This document shows, in pieces, positions 39,096 to 51,000 of a DNA stretch of 64,000 nt. The stretch spans positions 372,001 through 436,000 of the forward strand of contig JAPXFQ010000166.1 in NCBI GenBank assembly GCA_028564705.1, given 5' to 3'. Below the pieces are notes generated by a model. The model was not told the origin of the DNA, did no database searches, and saw only the letters and a program-made list of their open reading frames with translations. The translations under genes and the position numbers were made by a program. The stretch comes from Apricaphanius iberus (lineage: Eukaryota; Chordata; Actinopteri; Cyprinodontiformes; Aphaniidae). The first letter of the stretch is position 1; the number at the start of each line of letters is the position of its first letter.

Positions 39096-42000
39096 TTATA
39101 TAATTATGTGTATATACTATATATATATATATAGTATATACACATAATTATTAAGAATACTTGAATGTTAGAGTATTTATTTATTTGACAGAATAACAGT
39201 CCAAAGCAATAATGTAAGTTAAGAAATTAAACAGTCCCTCACCTTTTTGGTGAAAAACCTTTTGTGTAAAAAGGTTGTAATGTTTTTATATATGCTTTCA
39301 TATCACATTGTCACACAAACCTTAGCAAAATAAAATGACCGTAATTGTAATTTTAACATGACGACTGCTCAGATTGGGTCACCACTACAAGAACACCTCT
39401 GCTTTTATTTTTGTGCTACAGTCCCATCCTGGGCCCTTTTAGCCCCTCTTTCTTAACCTCCTGGATACGCCCCTGCTCAGCAGCGTTGAGGAGTTTAGGA
39501 GGTTAGGAATAGTCACTATTAATCAGTCCAAAAATTCGTAGGAGTCTCTGTGTCAGGAGAGAGTGAGAAAATGTTTTTTTCTAAGAAAGCAATGAGTCGA
39601 TTAGGAGTTGATTTTGACACCAAGGTTGGTTTTTGCCAGACCAAATGCAAAGACTTCTGAAAACTTGCGGCTCACCGCTGCGCCGTGCATCATTGACTGT
39701 TTTCCTCATAGACATAAGAATCACGTAGGTGACGTATTTTGGATTCAAAACGGCAACTTTGGCCAAACATGTGATGGATTTTCGTGTCCGGAATAAAGAA
39801 ACTGTTCACGTATTTAAAATGTAACACGTTTTATTCTTGATCCCTCTCACATTAGAAACAGGGAGCGTACATGAAATGTGACACCGTCAAATATCGGGAG
39901 AAATTTGGGAGAATGGTGGCCCCAGGAGATTTTCGGGAGGGGCACTGAAATTCGTGAGTCTGCCGGGAAAATCGGGAGGGTTGGCAAGTATGGCTATAAG
40001 TAAAACTATATATTGTTATTTTTACAACTGAATTTAACTCTAGAAAATCTGTCAAAACATTCTAAACACTCCAACCTGTTTTATAAGTAGATCTAGTTGA
40101 TCCATTGGAACAAAGAACCACCAAATAGCAGTCATAGTTTTAATTTTATGACCAAAATTACTGTCATCATTAATGGTTCAATTAAAATTCTTTTAAAAAT
40201 AAGTATACTTTGTTTTTAAATATCGATAATCAACATCATGTGGTTGTTGTTTTTTTATTTTTTATTAATGTCTGAGTACCAAGTAAAAGCCCAACAGATT
40301 TACTTTCTCAAGTGGAGCATTACGGCTATTGCTGTAGTACTCTACTTGATATATATGTGTTAGAAATTTTTATTAGAGGCTGTTGTGGGTTCAATTTACT
40401 AATGTTATGGACACAGACGAAAGATAAGGGGAAAGGAAGAAAGAAGATAAAAAAGAGAGATGGGGAACAAGAGAGAGAGAGAGAGAGAGTCTTAGTTGAT
40501 AATAGAAGTGAAGAAAGAGAGCTACTGGGCGACAGAGAGGGGGAGAATAAAAAAAAATTAAAAACAAAAAATTAAAAAAAAGAAATAAACCAAATCAGGA
40601 GCAATATTGACAAATTAAAACAATGTGAACTAAGAACAAGACAACCACAACACTCAAATATGCCTATATTAATACAACAACAATGTCAACGAAAAGCTCA
40701 TGGTACCGATTATTCAAGATCTACTGATGATAACCTCAGTCCAAGAATGTATCTGTAAACACCGGAGTCCCCACACCTATGTGTGTGTTTGCGCATGCTA
40801 ATTCATATAAGGTTTCTCCATATGAGTGTTCTATAGCTGATGTGAGGAGCCGTCAATCCGCCTCCCAGGAATCAACACAGACATGGAGATTGGAGGCACA
40901 GATGTCCACACGACCCCAGAGCCTAGGATCCCCAGGCGGACTAACCGCACCCCCGAAGGGAGGAGCAGAGGAAAGCCCCCAGGGGAAAATCCATCAGCTA
41001 CAATGCAAGGGCCCATCCCAGAAAGTTATACCAACCCCGATATTCAGTGTAGTAGCAAAGCATAATAGAAACTCCCCCTAAGGGCACCACAGAAGGGAGA
41101 GCACCTGTGGCTAGATAGTAAGAGCCTCTTTGCCAGCAACGGAGGCCCATAGCACCACCGGTGTATCAAGGGCCCCCGTGCCGAGGCAGCAACCCAGTGC
41201 ACCCACTGGCCCAAAAACCCCTGCAATATGCCTACCCAGACCAGAAATACAAAGATGCCCCAGTCCATCCACCATCCCCAAAACTACTGCTGCTTGATTG
41301 CTCAGCAAGCAATCGACCCCAGTGTCACCAGCTACCTGTCCCACACACCCATTACCCAGCCAGTCCACCGGTGAGCCCAACCGACCCCGGGAATGTCCAA
41401 CCCAGCTAAATGCCCCGCCCCAGGACTCCGCAGCACACAAAGGTCATCGCAAGACCAATCTGGTCCAGCAAAAGATCTCTGTACTTATTATTATTAAGGG
41501 CATTTATATTTTTCCAGTTCAGGAGGGTAGTTTTTTTAGCGATGCATAAGGCAATATGAACCATTTGCAATGACTTTGTGTCTATGGTGACATCATTTAA
41601 ATTTCCTAACAAGAAGACTCAGGGAGAAGGTGGGATATTAGATTTCAGACACTGATAGGTCCTCACATATCTGGCACTAAAATCTCTTAACAGGTGGACA
41701 GAACCAAAGTGCATGAATATAATCATCCGGTATATTGCTTGTGCATTGTAAGCAGATATTAGATGATGAAAGACCCATCCCGAACATCCGCTGACCTGTA
41801 TAATGTCCTCTATGAAGGATGTTGTGTTGTTTTAATTGTAAATTGGGATATTCAGTTATTTTAAAGGTTCTTATACATATCTAACACCAAAGGTTTTGGT
41901 CAAAGGTGTTGGACGAGTCCACCTCCCATTTTGAAGCATGTGGTTTTAAGGCCTGCTCTGAAACTGCTGCAACAACATAAATGTTTAACAGAGTGCATGG

Positions 42001-45000
42001 GATGAACGCTTGAGGGTTTCACATCAGAACGATCTGGTGAGGCAACATCCTTGCCCACAAAGAGGTCTGAGACATAAGCATAAGAGTCAAATAAAAAGAC
42101 AGAAGAGACAAAGGTCAGCTGCTGGATTTGACTGCAGCTGGTTAGCTTGAGAAACTTTCCACTTCTTTAAGAGAGAACATAGTTTGAAGATATTTCTAAA
42201 TCTATTTTATAGACCCTCAAAAATCCTGGAATGGTTCTCACATTTTAAATGTTCTGTAAACCAAAACAAATCAGATATCTTAAGCATGAGCAGTTTCCAT
42301 GAGATGCACTCAAGACCCGCAACCATTTAACAGTGAGACAGTGAGAAAACAAACCTAGGCTATTAGAGAAACATGAGAAGGCACATGAGATGTCCTCACC
42401 TGTCCTGGATTCTCACTGGCTTGCTCCCCTCACGCTTTGTGGTCCGTGTGGTGCCGGGTGCAGGAGTGGAAGGCAGAGGCGGGGGAGACTCTGAGGTTCT
42501 GTCTTGAGGTAATCCATTGGCTGACAAAACGTCTTTCTGGTCCCGTTTGGCATCATATTCAAAAGTGCGTTTGGGTTTAGGTAAGGGGTTCACTTGTGTG
42601 CCAACAGAGGACTGTTGACTCTGTGGTTCCGGGCTCTCAGACCTGGGTGAGCTCACGCTATACCTTTGTCTGAGCCTGGAGAGCTTATCGGGAACCAAAG
42701 TAGTATCTGGTTCTGTGGCCACGGAGCAAATGCTGCTACGCTTGCTAGCGCATGTACTGTCCAAGTCATCACCTATCACAAAGGACTTCTGTCTTGTCTT
42801 GTCCGGGGCATAGCAGTTACTGAGATACCTTGGAGGAGCAGGGGTTGGGTTCTCCTTCAGGGCTTGCTCTATCTTTTGTATCCTGTTGAGGACCGCTGAT
42901 GTCTCTTTACGAGCAGACAGGGTACGCACAAACACTCCGGAGGACTCTGTTTTGCCTCTCCTTTTTTGGAAACGACCCAGGCCATCTTTGTCTGAGACTC
43001 CTTCCTCATCCTCTGTCCCCGTGTAGGAACATTCAGAGAAAGCAGTGCTCATCCTGCGGATTTCCTTAAAATCAAAGGTCTTCTCGCTGCAAGGAGACGA
43101 GCGCAGACTTGGGCAGCCCTCGCTCCCACCAACAAGTTCCCCTCCTCGTTTATCCAGACACAAGCTCATCCTAGGCAGAGACACCCTCCTACACTCCCAT
43201 TCTGAGATCTTTTTACGTATTGTGGTGGGGGGGACGCCTACTCCCGAGTGCGTGAGAGAAAGGGTGCGTTTGTGGCCTTGATTTGAGGAAGGTCCCAGAG
43301 AGAAAGTGCTCCAGCCTAGAGGCTTATCGTTGAATCCTACTCCTGCTGGGTTTTCCCCTTGAATCTCCTTCTGCTCCTGAACCCCCTGATTCTCCCTACA
43401 GGACTTGGTTTGTGACGGGGGCTTATAGATTGAGAGCCTGTTGTCCAGGCAGCTGATGCTCTTAGATTTGGAGAGCCGGCCTTGGGGTTCGGTTTCACCT
43501 GTGAGAGAAGCACCGCTGCACAGGCTAGCTGTCTTGCTGCTCCATCCCGCTCGCAGCAGGAACCTGCCGTCGGTTTTGACGTACTTAGTCTGTTTACTCT
43601 CACCGTCACTAAGGACAGGCTGCTGGTTCTGCCCCTGGCTGGCAGAAAGTGCTGAGAACGGGGATGTAGACTGGCTCCTGAAACACAACAGAGAAAGCTG
43701 TAAGCATTCATAGAAAATAAACAAAGAAATTTCCCCACTATTGGGTCTGACCAGTGATTGGTAGGTTAAAGAAAGGAAAATAAGATTTTGTGCCTAATCA
43801 TTAAATGCCTCAAACTGAAAATAAACAAGTAGTTGTTTGACACATTTAGAGGAGAATAACTGAAAATGTAGGCCTAAATGTTTTCCCATGAGATTACAGT
43901 AAAAAGCAAAGATAAAGCATTTTGGCAAAATGTGCTATTTTTTAATTTTTTTTTTTACAGGTGTGGAAATTTCCACAACATGATCACAGATTATCTCTTT
44001 TGGACGTTTATTTCTGTGTGTGTTCCATATGTACAATTAAATTTCTACATGTAAAATCCTTGTGTTTTACATGTCACTGCAAGATAACTTTCGTGTGTGA
44101 AGTAAGTGTGCTCACAAAGTGTTAATAGACAATGAGCTTTCGTCATATTGTGTCACATCTTAAGCATCATACAAATGGAAAATTTCACAGGTTATCCAAG
44201 GTTTTAGATGAGAAGTTACATGTTTTACGCATTTCAAAATCATGCTTCTCTGTACAAAAAGTGTTTTGTTTCCTATTCCACATGTTGATGAGATGTGAAA
44301 TTCCAAATGTGATCACTTGTTCTCTTATGTGATTTTGCACGTGAAATTCATGTGTTTTCAGTTAAGAATGGGAAAATGCTTTGATTAACAAAAGCTAGTG
44401 ATCTTGTACACCATAAAATTTTTTATTGGATTAAAAACCACTTCCTTAGGATGTCGTGTGGTGCAGTGGTTATGATGAGCGCCCCATGTTAAGAGGCCTT
44501 AGCCCTTGTCTTAGGTTCAACTCCCAGCCCAGGAGATTTGCCAAATATCTCTCCCAATTTCTGTGCTGTCCACTTTAATAAAGGCTGCTGTGGCCACAAT
44601 ATCTTTAAAACAAAAAAAACACTTCCTCTACTGAGGATCTTAAATAAAAAAATGTTCAATGTTTTTCAAAATCAGAAGGCAGAACAGGCTTAAAAGAAAA
44701 TTGGTATCGGGTCCTAAAAGCCAGATTGATGCATATTAATGAAGCACACTTACAGATTTTTATAAACCTAAACGAGCAACCCATTGGTACTGTAAAATTT
44801 TCTATTGAACCCTTTAGTAAGAAAACTGACTGTGGAAAACATGGGACAACTTTTCCAGGATCAAAGCCGGAATGAAAACCTGAAGCCACGTATTGAGAAA
44901 AACCACAGGAAAGTATTCAGTCTTTGGCAGCATAAGATTAAAATAAAGGCCAAAGGAAATACACACTTCATTTAAATGACGCTGTGGCTTTTTCCAAATA

Positions 45001-48000
45001 ATTGAAAAATTACTTGAAGAGATTCACAGCAGACCTCACACAGAAGGCATTATGCACAAGGAAGATTTATAAAAGCCCTCTTACCTGCAAAGTCTGACTG
45101 CGCCTCTCAAGTTCTCACAGCCTTTTCTGATCCCTATGGCTACAGTAACTGATTCTGGACCACTGTCTCACACAAATTTTCTCATGGTGTCCACCTCCTT
45201 AAGGAAGACATGTATCCATGTATTTACAGGATACTCCAACACTCGTAGTCTCCCAGAAACACTGTGAACATCTGTAAGCTGACTAACCGTTGTGAAAGCG
45301 AAGCACAGAGAGATCTGATGTCACTGTCTCGGTTAGAATAACGACTCTTGGGAGCAGGAAGCTGAAGGCGGCTGATTGTGATCCAACAGTGCAGGTTGGG
45401 ACATATCTGGCTTCACACCTATCTGCCCTTCCCTTATTTCAATCTCTCTCTCCTTAAGGATGGAGAGAAACTGACAGCAGCTCTGTGCCTGTAAGCTTGT
45501 AGCATGATGGATGAAACGTATCTTGCATCTCTTCCAAGAGGCATGAGAACCATTGTCTGCAAATTTCTACAGCTGGTTTCCACTTAGCAAAGGTTTACTG
45601 GCATTATACAGTATATCGTCACACAATGACCAGGTGAAGCTGTTATATGAACTGAAATTCTCTCAGTGCTTAATGTTTAAGGATTACTACACCAATTTTT
45701 GTCATTATTTATAGCAAAAAAAACAAGTTAACTTTTTTTTTGTACTTTTCATTTCAGATTCAGTAAATATGATCTACCACAATGGATAACCCATTCAAAA
45801 ACATAACTGTATCAAAATCTTTCCTAACAAAACAAACCACACAAAAAATACATTAGATTAAAAATTATTTTATTAATGATTCATAACATAATATATTAGC
45901 AGTGTAAACAGATGTCTAAGTAGAGCTTTAAGATGCCCAGGATTGAGGAAGAACAATAACTTCGACTGTTTGACTATGTTTATCTATTTTCTCTGTGGTA
46001 TTTATAACATCACCAGTGTTGATGAATCACATATACCACATATACCGTATATGTGGTTGGTTTAAAGCAAAATGCGCCATCATGTAAACAGTTTATTCAA
46101 GAAGCTTCAGCAATATGTAGAAGTTTTAAACAATTAATTTCTTCATTCTTTCTTCCAAAAACCAGACTTTGCTACAAACCTCTACAAAGGTCCCAGTTAT
46201 GAGTTCTTCAGGCCTTCTGAAGGTTTTCTTTTGACTTTGTCTGCTTAGTCACTCAAATGAACACAATGAAAGACACACCTTTAAGGAATATAAAATAATC
46301 TAACAGAATTGACTAAGGTCCTTCAGTTAAAGTTCTACTAACTAGCACCATTGTAGCTAATAGTGCATTAGGAGTCACCTTGTTGCTGCTAAATCAGATT
46401 TTTGATGTTTTGAATTCAGTTAGGGAAATGGGAACAAATTTGGGTCTTTACAAAACAAAGAACATTGTCTTTAATAAAGATTTGTAACTGGTCTGAAAAA
46501 AAAACTGGACTAACATTTACACGTGTACCAATTAGAGATCTGAATTGGCTTATTTTCCCTTGATGGCCTTCAACCACCAATCAGCAGGTAAATAACTTAG
46601 AAATCAATGGCTCAAAACCAAGAATCCCCACTAGTTTTGGTCTACAAATACAACTAAGTGTGTATGTTGATGCATTTTGTTTTGAAATTTAATGTTAGAA
46701 ACATATGAGGACAATGTTGTAATTCCTTAAGTTTCTACCTCTTTAAAAAAAATATTATTCTGTCAATTTTAATGTTATTTTTCTCAGAAAAAAAAAGATT
46801 TCATTAGATTGGAGAATTGTAGTCTGCCCAGTAAAGTCGGATGTGTGCAGCATAAATCTGGAAAAAAATTAGCAAAAGTTCTAAGAAAATGTTTTAAATA
46901 CCTTTTACTTACACTAAAGAAATAATGCTCAAGGCCACAGTAATCTTTGCCTACCATAAAGCAAAATTAAAATGATTTTTATGCCTTTCAGCGGTACTCC
47001 ATACATACACTAGATTGCTGATATGACAAAAGACCAGCAGATAGATTTTCAAAAGATTTATTTTCAAATGTTGATTTATACAGTCATACCATGGCTTCTC
47101 TTAGTAAGATTTACTTCCAGCGCTGTAAAGCAAAATGTGGGCTGCCACATGAAGACCTCACAATTAGACACATTTCTAAAAAATGTGCTGATTTCTTTCC
47201 TTTTTCCATATTTTTGTAGGGGTTCCTGGTAATGTGGATCAAACTTTGTAGAAATAATAAGCCCTGTTTTGTCAGTTTCAGCTGGTCCGGCCACACGTAC
47301 AGTACTGAACATAGAGCTGAATGTCAGTCACAGCCTCTGGCCTCTGGCTTTAACTAAGGCTTCCAGGGCATGCAAAAACCACAAGCCACATCCCACTCCT
47401 AACCGGAACGGAGAGAGCGGACGGCTCACAGAGCCAGCAGTGCTACTGCTGGGGCTCAGAATCCACCAGCTTCTTGTCAGTTCTTCATTTGTTTACAACT
47501 TGGAGCCAGCTCCTGTCTGAGGACTTTGCAAAGTTCAATCAGTATGAGAAATGTGTATTTCTTACACTTCATGACAAGTTGTTTAGCGTGTCTTAACATG
47601 TGGTCTGGCACGAAAAGCATTTCTTGCATTACTTTTTAAGGTTAACCGAAACCCTTAACTTTAAACTACACCATCGGAAGAACAACCTACATTACATGTT
47701 TTAATAGCGAAAGATCACAGAGTTCACAAAAGGCTGCATCAGGATATGTGCAATTTTTCCTGAGTTAATTTTATATTTCAGAGAAAAAAAACTGTGTAGG
47801 AAATCCAAGACATGTAAGTGTTCTCCATCTGTTAAAACATCCCCCTGCGAGGAGTTCTCTGTCATGTCTAATGCACCTAAAATCTCATAATCATGCGTGA
47901 AAGATAAGCCTATAAGGACCTGCAAGGCTCTGCATATATGACCATTTATTATACTGGGACACATTTTGAGTCCACTTTTTTGTGTCAGACAAACCTTGGG

Positions 48001-51000
48001 TGAGCTTGGAGCCACGTTGGTTGGGCAACATATTTTGACCCATTAATCAAACAGGCATTAATAAGTTTCTGAACTTAATGGAAACCAGTTTTGAGCCACC
48101 ACGATTACATAAGAAGTGCAACGGCAACGAAATTAGATCCTGATCACGGCATTCCTGCTTCTTATGCTAAAATTGCCAAGGATATCAGATGCTTTCATTC
48201 TGCAACAAGAAGTTACATACTGAGTATGCATAAATTCGCATCACATCAAAGAGACTCTTTACTGGCTGTAATACAATTGTTACATAATACTGTCAAAGTC
48301 TAGAGTAATTTGATTATTCCCCCCCAGTAAATAACATCTACTATCAGCTGACATTCCTTCATATTTTATAGGAATGAACAATTGGTGTAATACAAATTAA
48401 ATCAAATAATAGAGATAGATTTATTTATTCCCATAATTTATTAAAAACACTTAAATGCCAAAAAAAAAGAAAAAGGACAGGGAAAGGTTAAGTACATGGG
48501 TCTAAAATAGTTTGCTTACTGGTAAGAAATGCAAACAGGCTGACATAATATGGCAAAGTGTGGGTAAGGCCCACAGTCGTTCACGTTTTAAATCTCACTC
48601 AGGTCCAGCACACCTAATTCATATAATAGCTTTACCTACTCAGCATGCCATTGAGAACTGCAGAACCCTGTTATTTACCCATTCATTTAAGTCAGGTGTT
48701 TGGCAGAACAGGAGACACCTTAAATATTCGGAACAATGGGTACTGAGAACCAGGGTTGGGAAGCAGTGGACCACGACAGGGAGTGACCAAATGAAGGATG
48801 ATACATCTCTTAAGTCTCGTGTTAGGTCTCTGCTGCTTCCTGTTTTTTCATTACTTTTAAATACGGTTCAAAGTGTTGCCTGTGAATAATTTTTTTTAAG
48901 ACTGACACATGTTTTCCTTCACTTGTCCACTTTTCTCATTTTTATGCAAATACTGCACAATATTGTAAAGGTCAAGAGGATAGTCACTGATTAAAATCAC
49001 TATGACAGTAAACAAGAAACTCTGGTACCTAGGAGAAGAGCATTAAGAAATAAGTGCTGGTTTGACACGTTTGAACAGTACTGGAAATGTATGTGTTGGC
49101 CTGTTTTAACAAACTCAAAGGGAGAAATACAGACATTATATGAACCAGTTGCTGCAAGATACTTTAATGGCACATACACTACTCAGAAAAAGATAGGGAT
49201 ATTTCACTTTTGGGGAAAATGTATGAAAAAAGTTACAAAATTCATGCTACAATAATATTATATCATAAGAGTTGGGTATTTAGTAGAAACATGCAATGGT
49301 TATTTTCTCAGCTCAAACAATGAATTGAAACAAATGCCAACAACAGTGGTAGGTATGCCACTACAAAATATGCAAATGTCTGAACAACGTGTCATATGCC
49401 CTTGAGCACTAATTACAGCTTAACAACGATGTCTGTTCACAGTTCGACTTATTGTCTGCTGAGGCACAGCATCTCACTCATCTAAAAGGGCTGCCCTCGG
49501 GTCTTTGTGGTTCTGAGGTACAGATTTACGAGTCTCTACACAGCAACTAAGATGATCCCATAGATTTTTTTATGGGATTAAGGTCTGGAGAAAGTTATGG
49601 CCACTCAATTCAAGGTACCCATTCTCCAGCAGGCTTTCCCTAATGATGCAACCCCAATGTAATGATGTTATTCAGGCAGCATGGGTTTATCACTGTGCAG
49701 ATTTATATTGACGAGACACACCTGCCCACAATGTAACACCACCACCGAAAGCCTAGTTTATACTTCTCTAAAAGCAAATTTGCACGCAGCCGTGTTGACG
49801 GAGACGTTTTTCAGTTATAGTACTCTGTTTTTTTCTCTCCGCTCTCCATTGTTTTTCAGCGTTGCTTGACCATGATAGCAGGGGATGCTGACTTTTCATG
49901 CCGTCTCTGCTAACCACCACAGCGTCGTTTCAGTGTTGTTTTTTTTTAGGCTTGTGAACGCATTTTCCCCTCAAGGAGCAATGGAAGACAGAAAGTAAGT
50001 TTTGATTAAGCTGTAAAGCTTTTTACTTAAAATGCAGCTCATTGAATACTTTAAAAACGCTTGGAAACAACTGGACTTTCTGGGTTGGTTTAAATGATTC
50101 ACATGGCAATAACAATTGCCCTTACAACAGGACACTGTCAGCTTTCAACATGCTAACACAAGCTCAGCACTCACAGTTCAGAGTTGGTTCAGGGCCTTGT
50201 CCACAAAACAGGATCACACTTGCAGTTGGTTTGATTGACAATCTTTGGTTATTTTTCCCAGTTCAAAAAAAAAGAAGAAAAAAAGAAAGAAAATCCACCA
50301 CAAACTGATCCCTGATAGAGAGACAGGGTTGGAAATGAATGAGCGAGGTGACATAAAGTTGACTGTGCCAAACTGTCCCGGGTGTCACTGACCTGTCAGG
50401 AACGTCCCGTGCAGCTTTACCCCCTCCTGCTCGGGGCACAGCTTTCGAGTTCTTGTTGGCGGTCATGTTTGTCTGCAAACCATCCGCTCACCTGCCGTTG
50501 CAAACACAAGAACATGAGACATTTCTGCAGTGCATGTGAGCAAATCAGACACGCACAACCCTTTCAGTTCTTTATCATATTTGTTGAAGAGTAAATTTAG
50601 CATAGAGTTACAGCCCAAAAGTAAACAAGATAGTCGGATAGTTGGATAAAAACAGGCATTAATCCTTGTGCCCATTGAAAAAAACCAGGCAATCAAGATT
50701 CCTCTGAACCACAGCCAGGACTCAGGACCAAACAGAGTTTTAGCTGTCTGAACAGGTAAACGTATTATCCCTCAATGGAGAACTCAGATTTTTGTGTTAC
50801 TGGGAGATTTACTGAAAAGTTAGTGAAAGTTGATTTTACTCAATTATGTGTTAAATCAAAGCATACATCTGTGAATCAAAGATTATTGTTGAGCTCCAAC
50901 GTGGGCTGATGATATTCACAAATTAAGTAGGTGTAAAAAAAAATCCAAAGCAATTGCCCAACATCTGATTTAATACATATGTCCACAAAAATAACCAGCA

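Larger units (their letters stand above)
38949..39992. mobile_element. hAT-type non-autonomous element with intact target-site duplication
   Basis: Terminal inverted repeat CATACTTGCCAACC at the left and its exact complement GGTTGGCAAGTATG at the right, flanked by the identical 8-base duplication GCTATAAG (38941-38948 and 39993-40000). An 8-base duplication is the mark of hAT transposition. The 1,044-bp body has no transposase frame and includes a (TA)n tract and a hairpin. Sharp ends suggest a fairly recent insertion. Confidence 0.85.
37955..42399 (-). other. dennd2a intron 3 (4.4 kb), dense transposon nest
   Basis: Nearly all of 38.3-41.9 kb is mobile-element sequence: a 490-bp element with long flanking repeats, a hAT-type element inserted in an older repeat, a (TA)n tract with a hairpin, a (GA)n tract and an L1-like relic. 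The first 0.35 kb and the last 0.4 kb next to the exons look unique. Confidence 0.75.
43678..50392 (-). other. dennd2a intron 2 (6.7 kb)
   Basis: It holds a plus-strand SINE (44450-44615), a candidate alternative first exon ending at the donor at 45089-45090, a Tc1/mariner relic (from 49175) and a probable MITE remnant (about 48590-48765, ending AGGGTTGGGAAGC). The rest is AT-rich with nothing I recognise. Confidence 0.75.

Noticed and set aside
40779..41549. Overlapping ORFs of 60-109 codons on both strands
   Set aside because: They are open only because the segment is GC-rich with few stops; compositions are Pro/Arg biased and frames on both strands compete.
42666..43738. Several plus- and minus-frame ORFs overlapping exon 3
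   Set aside because: They are shadows of the real 425-codon exon 3 frame, which alone carries DENND2-family motifs and fits the splice phases.
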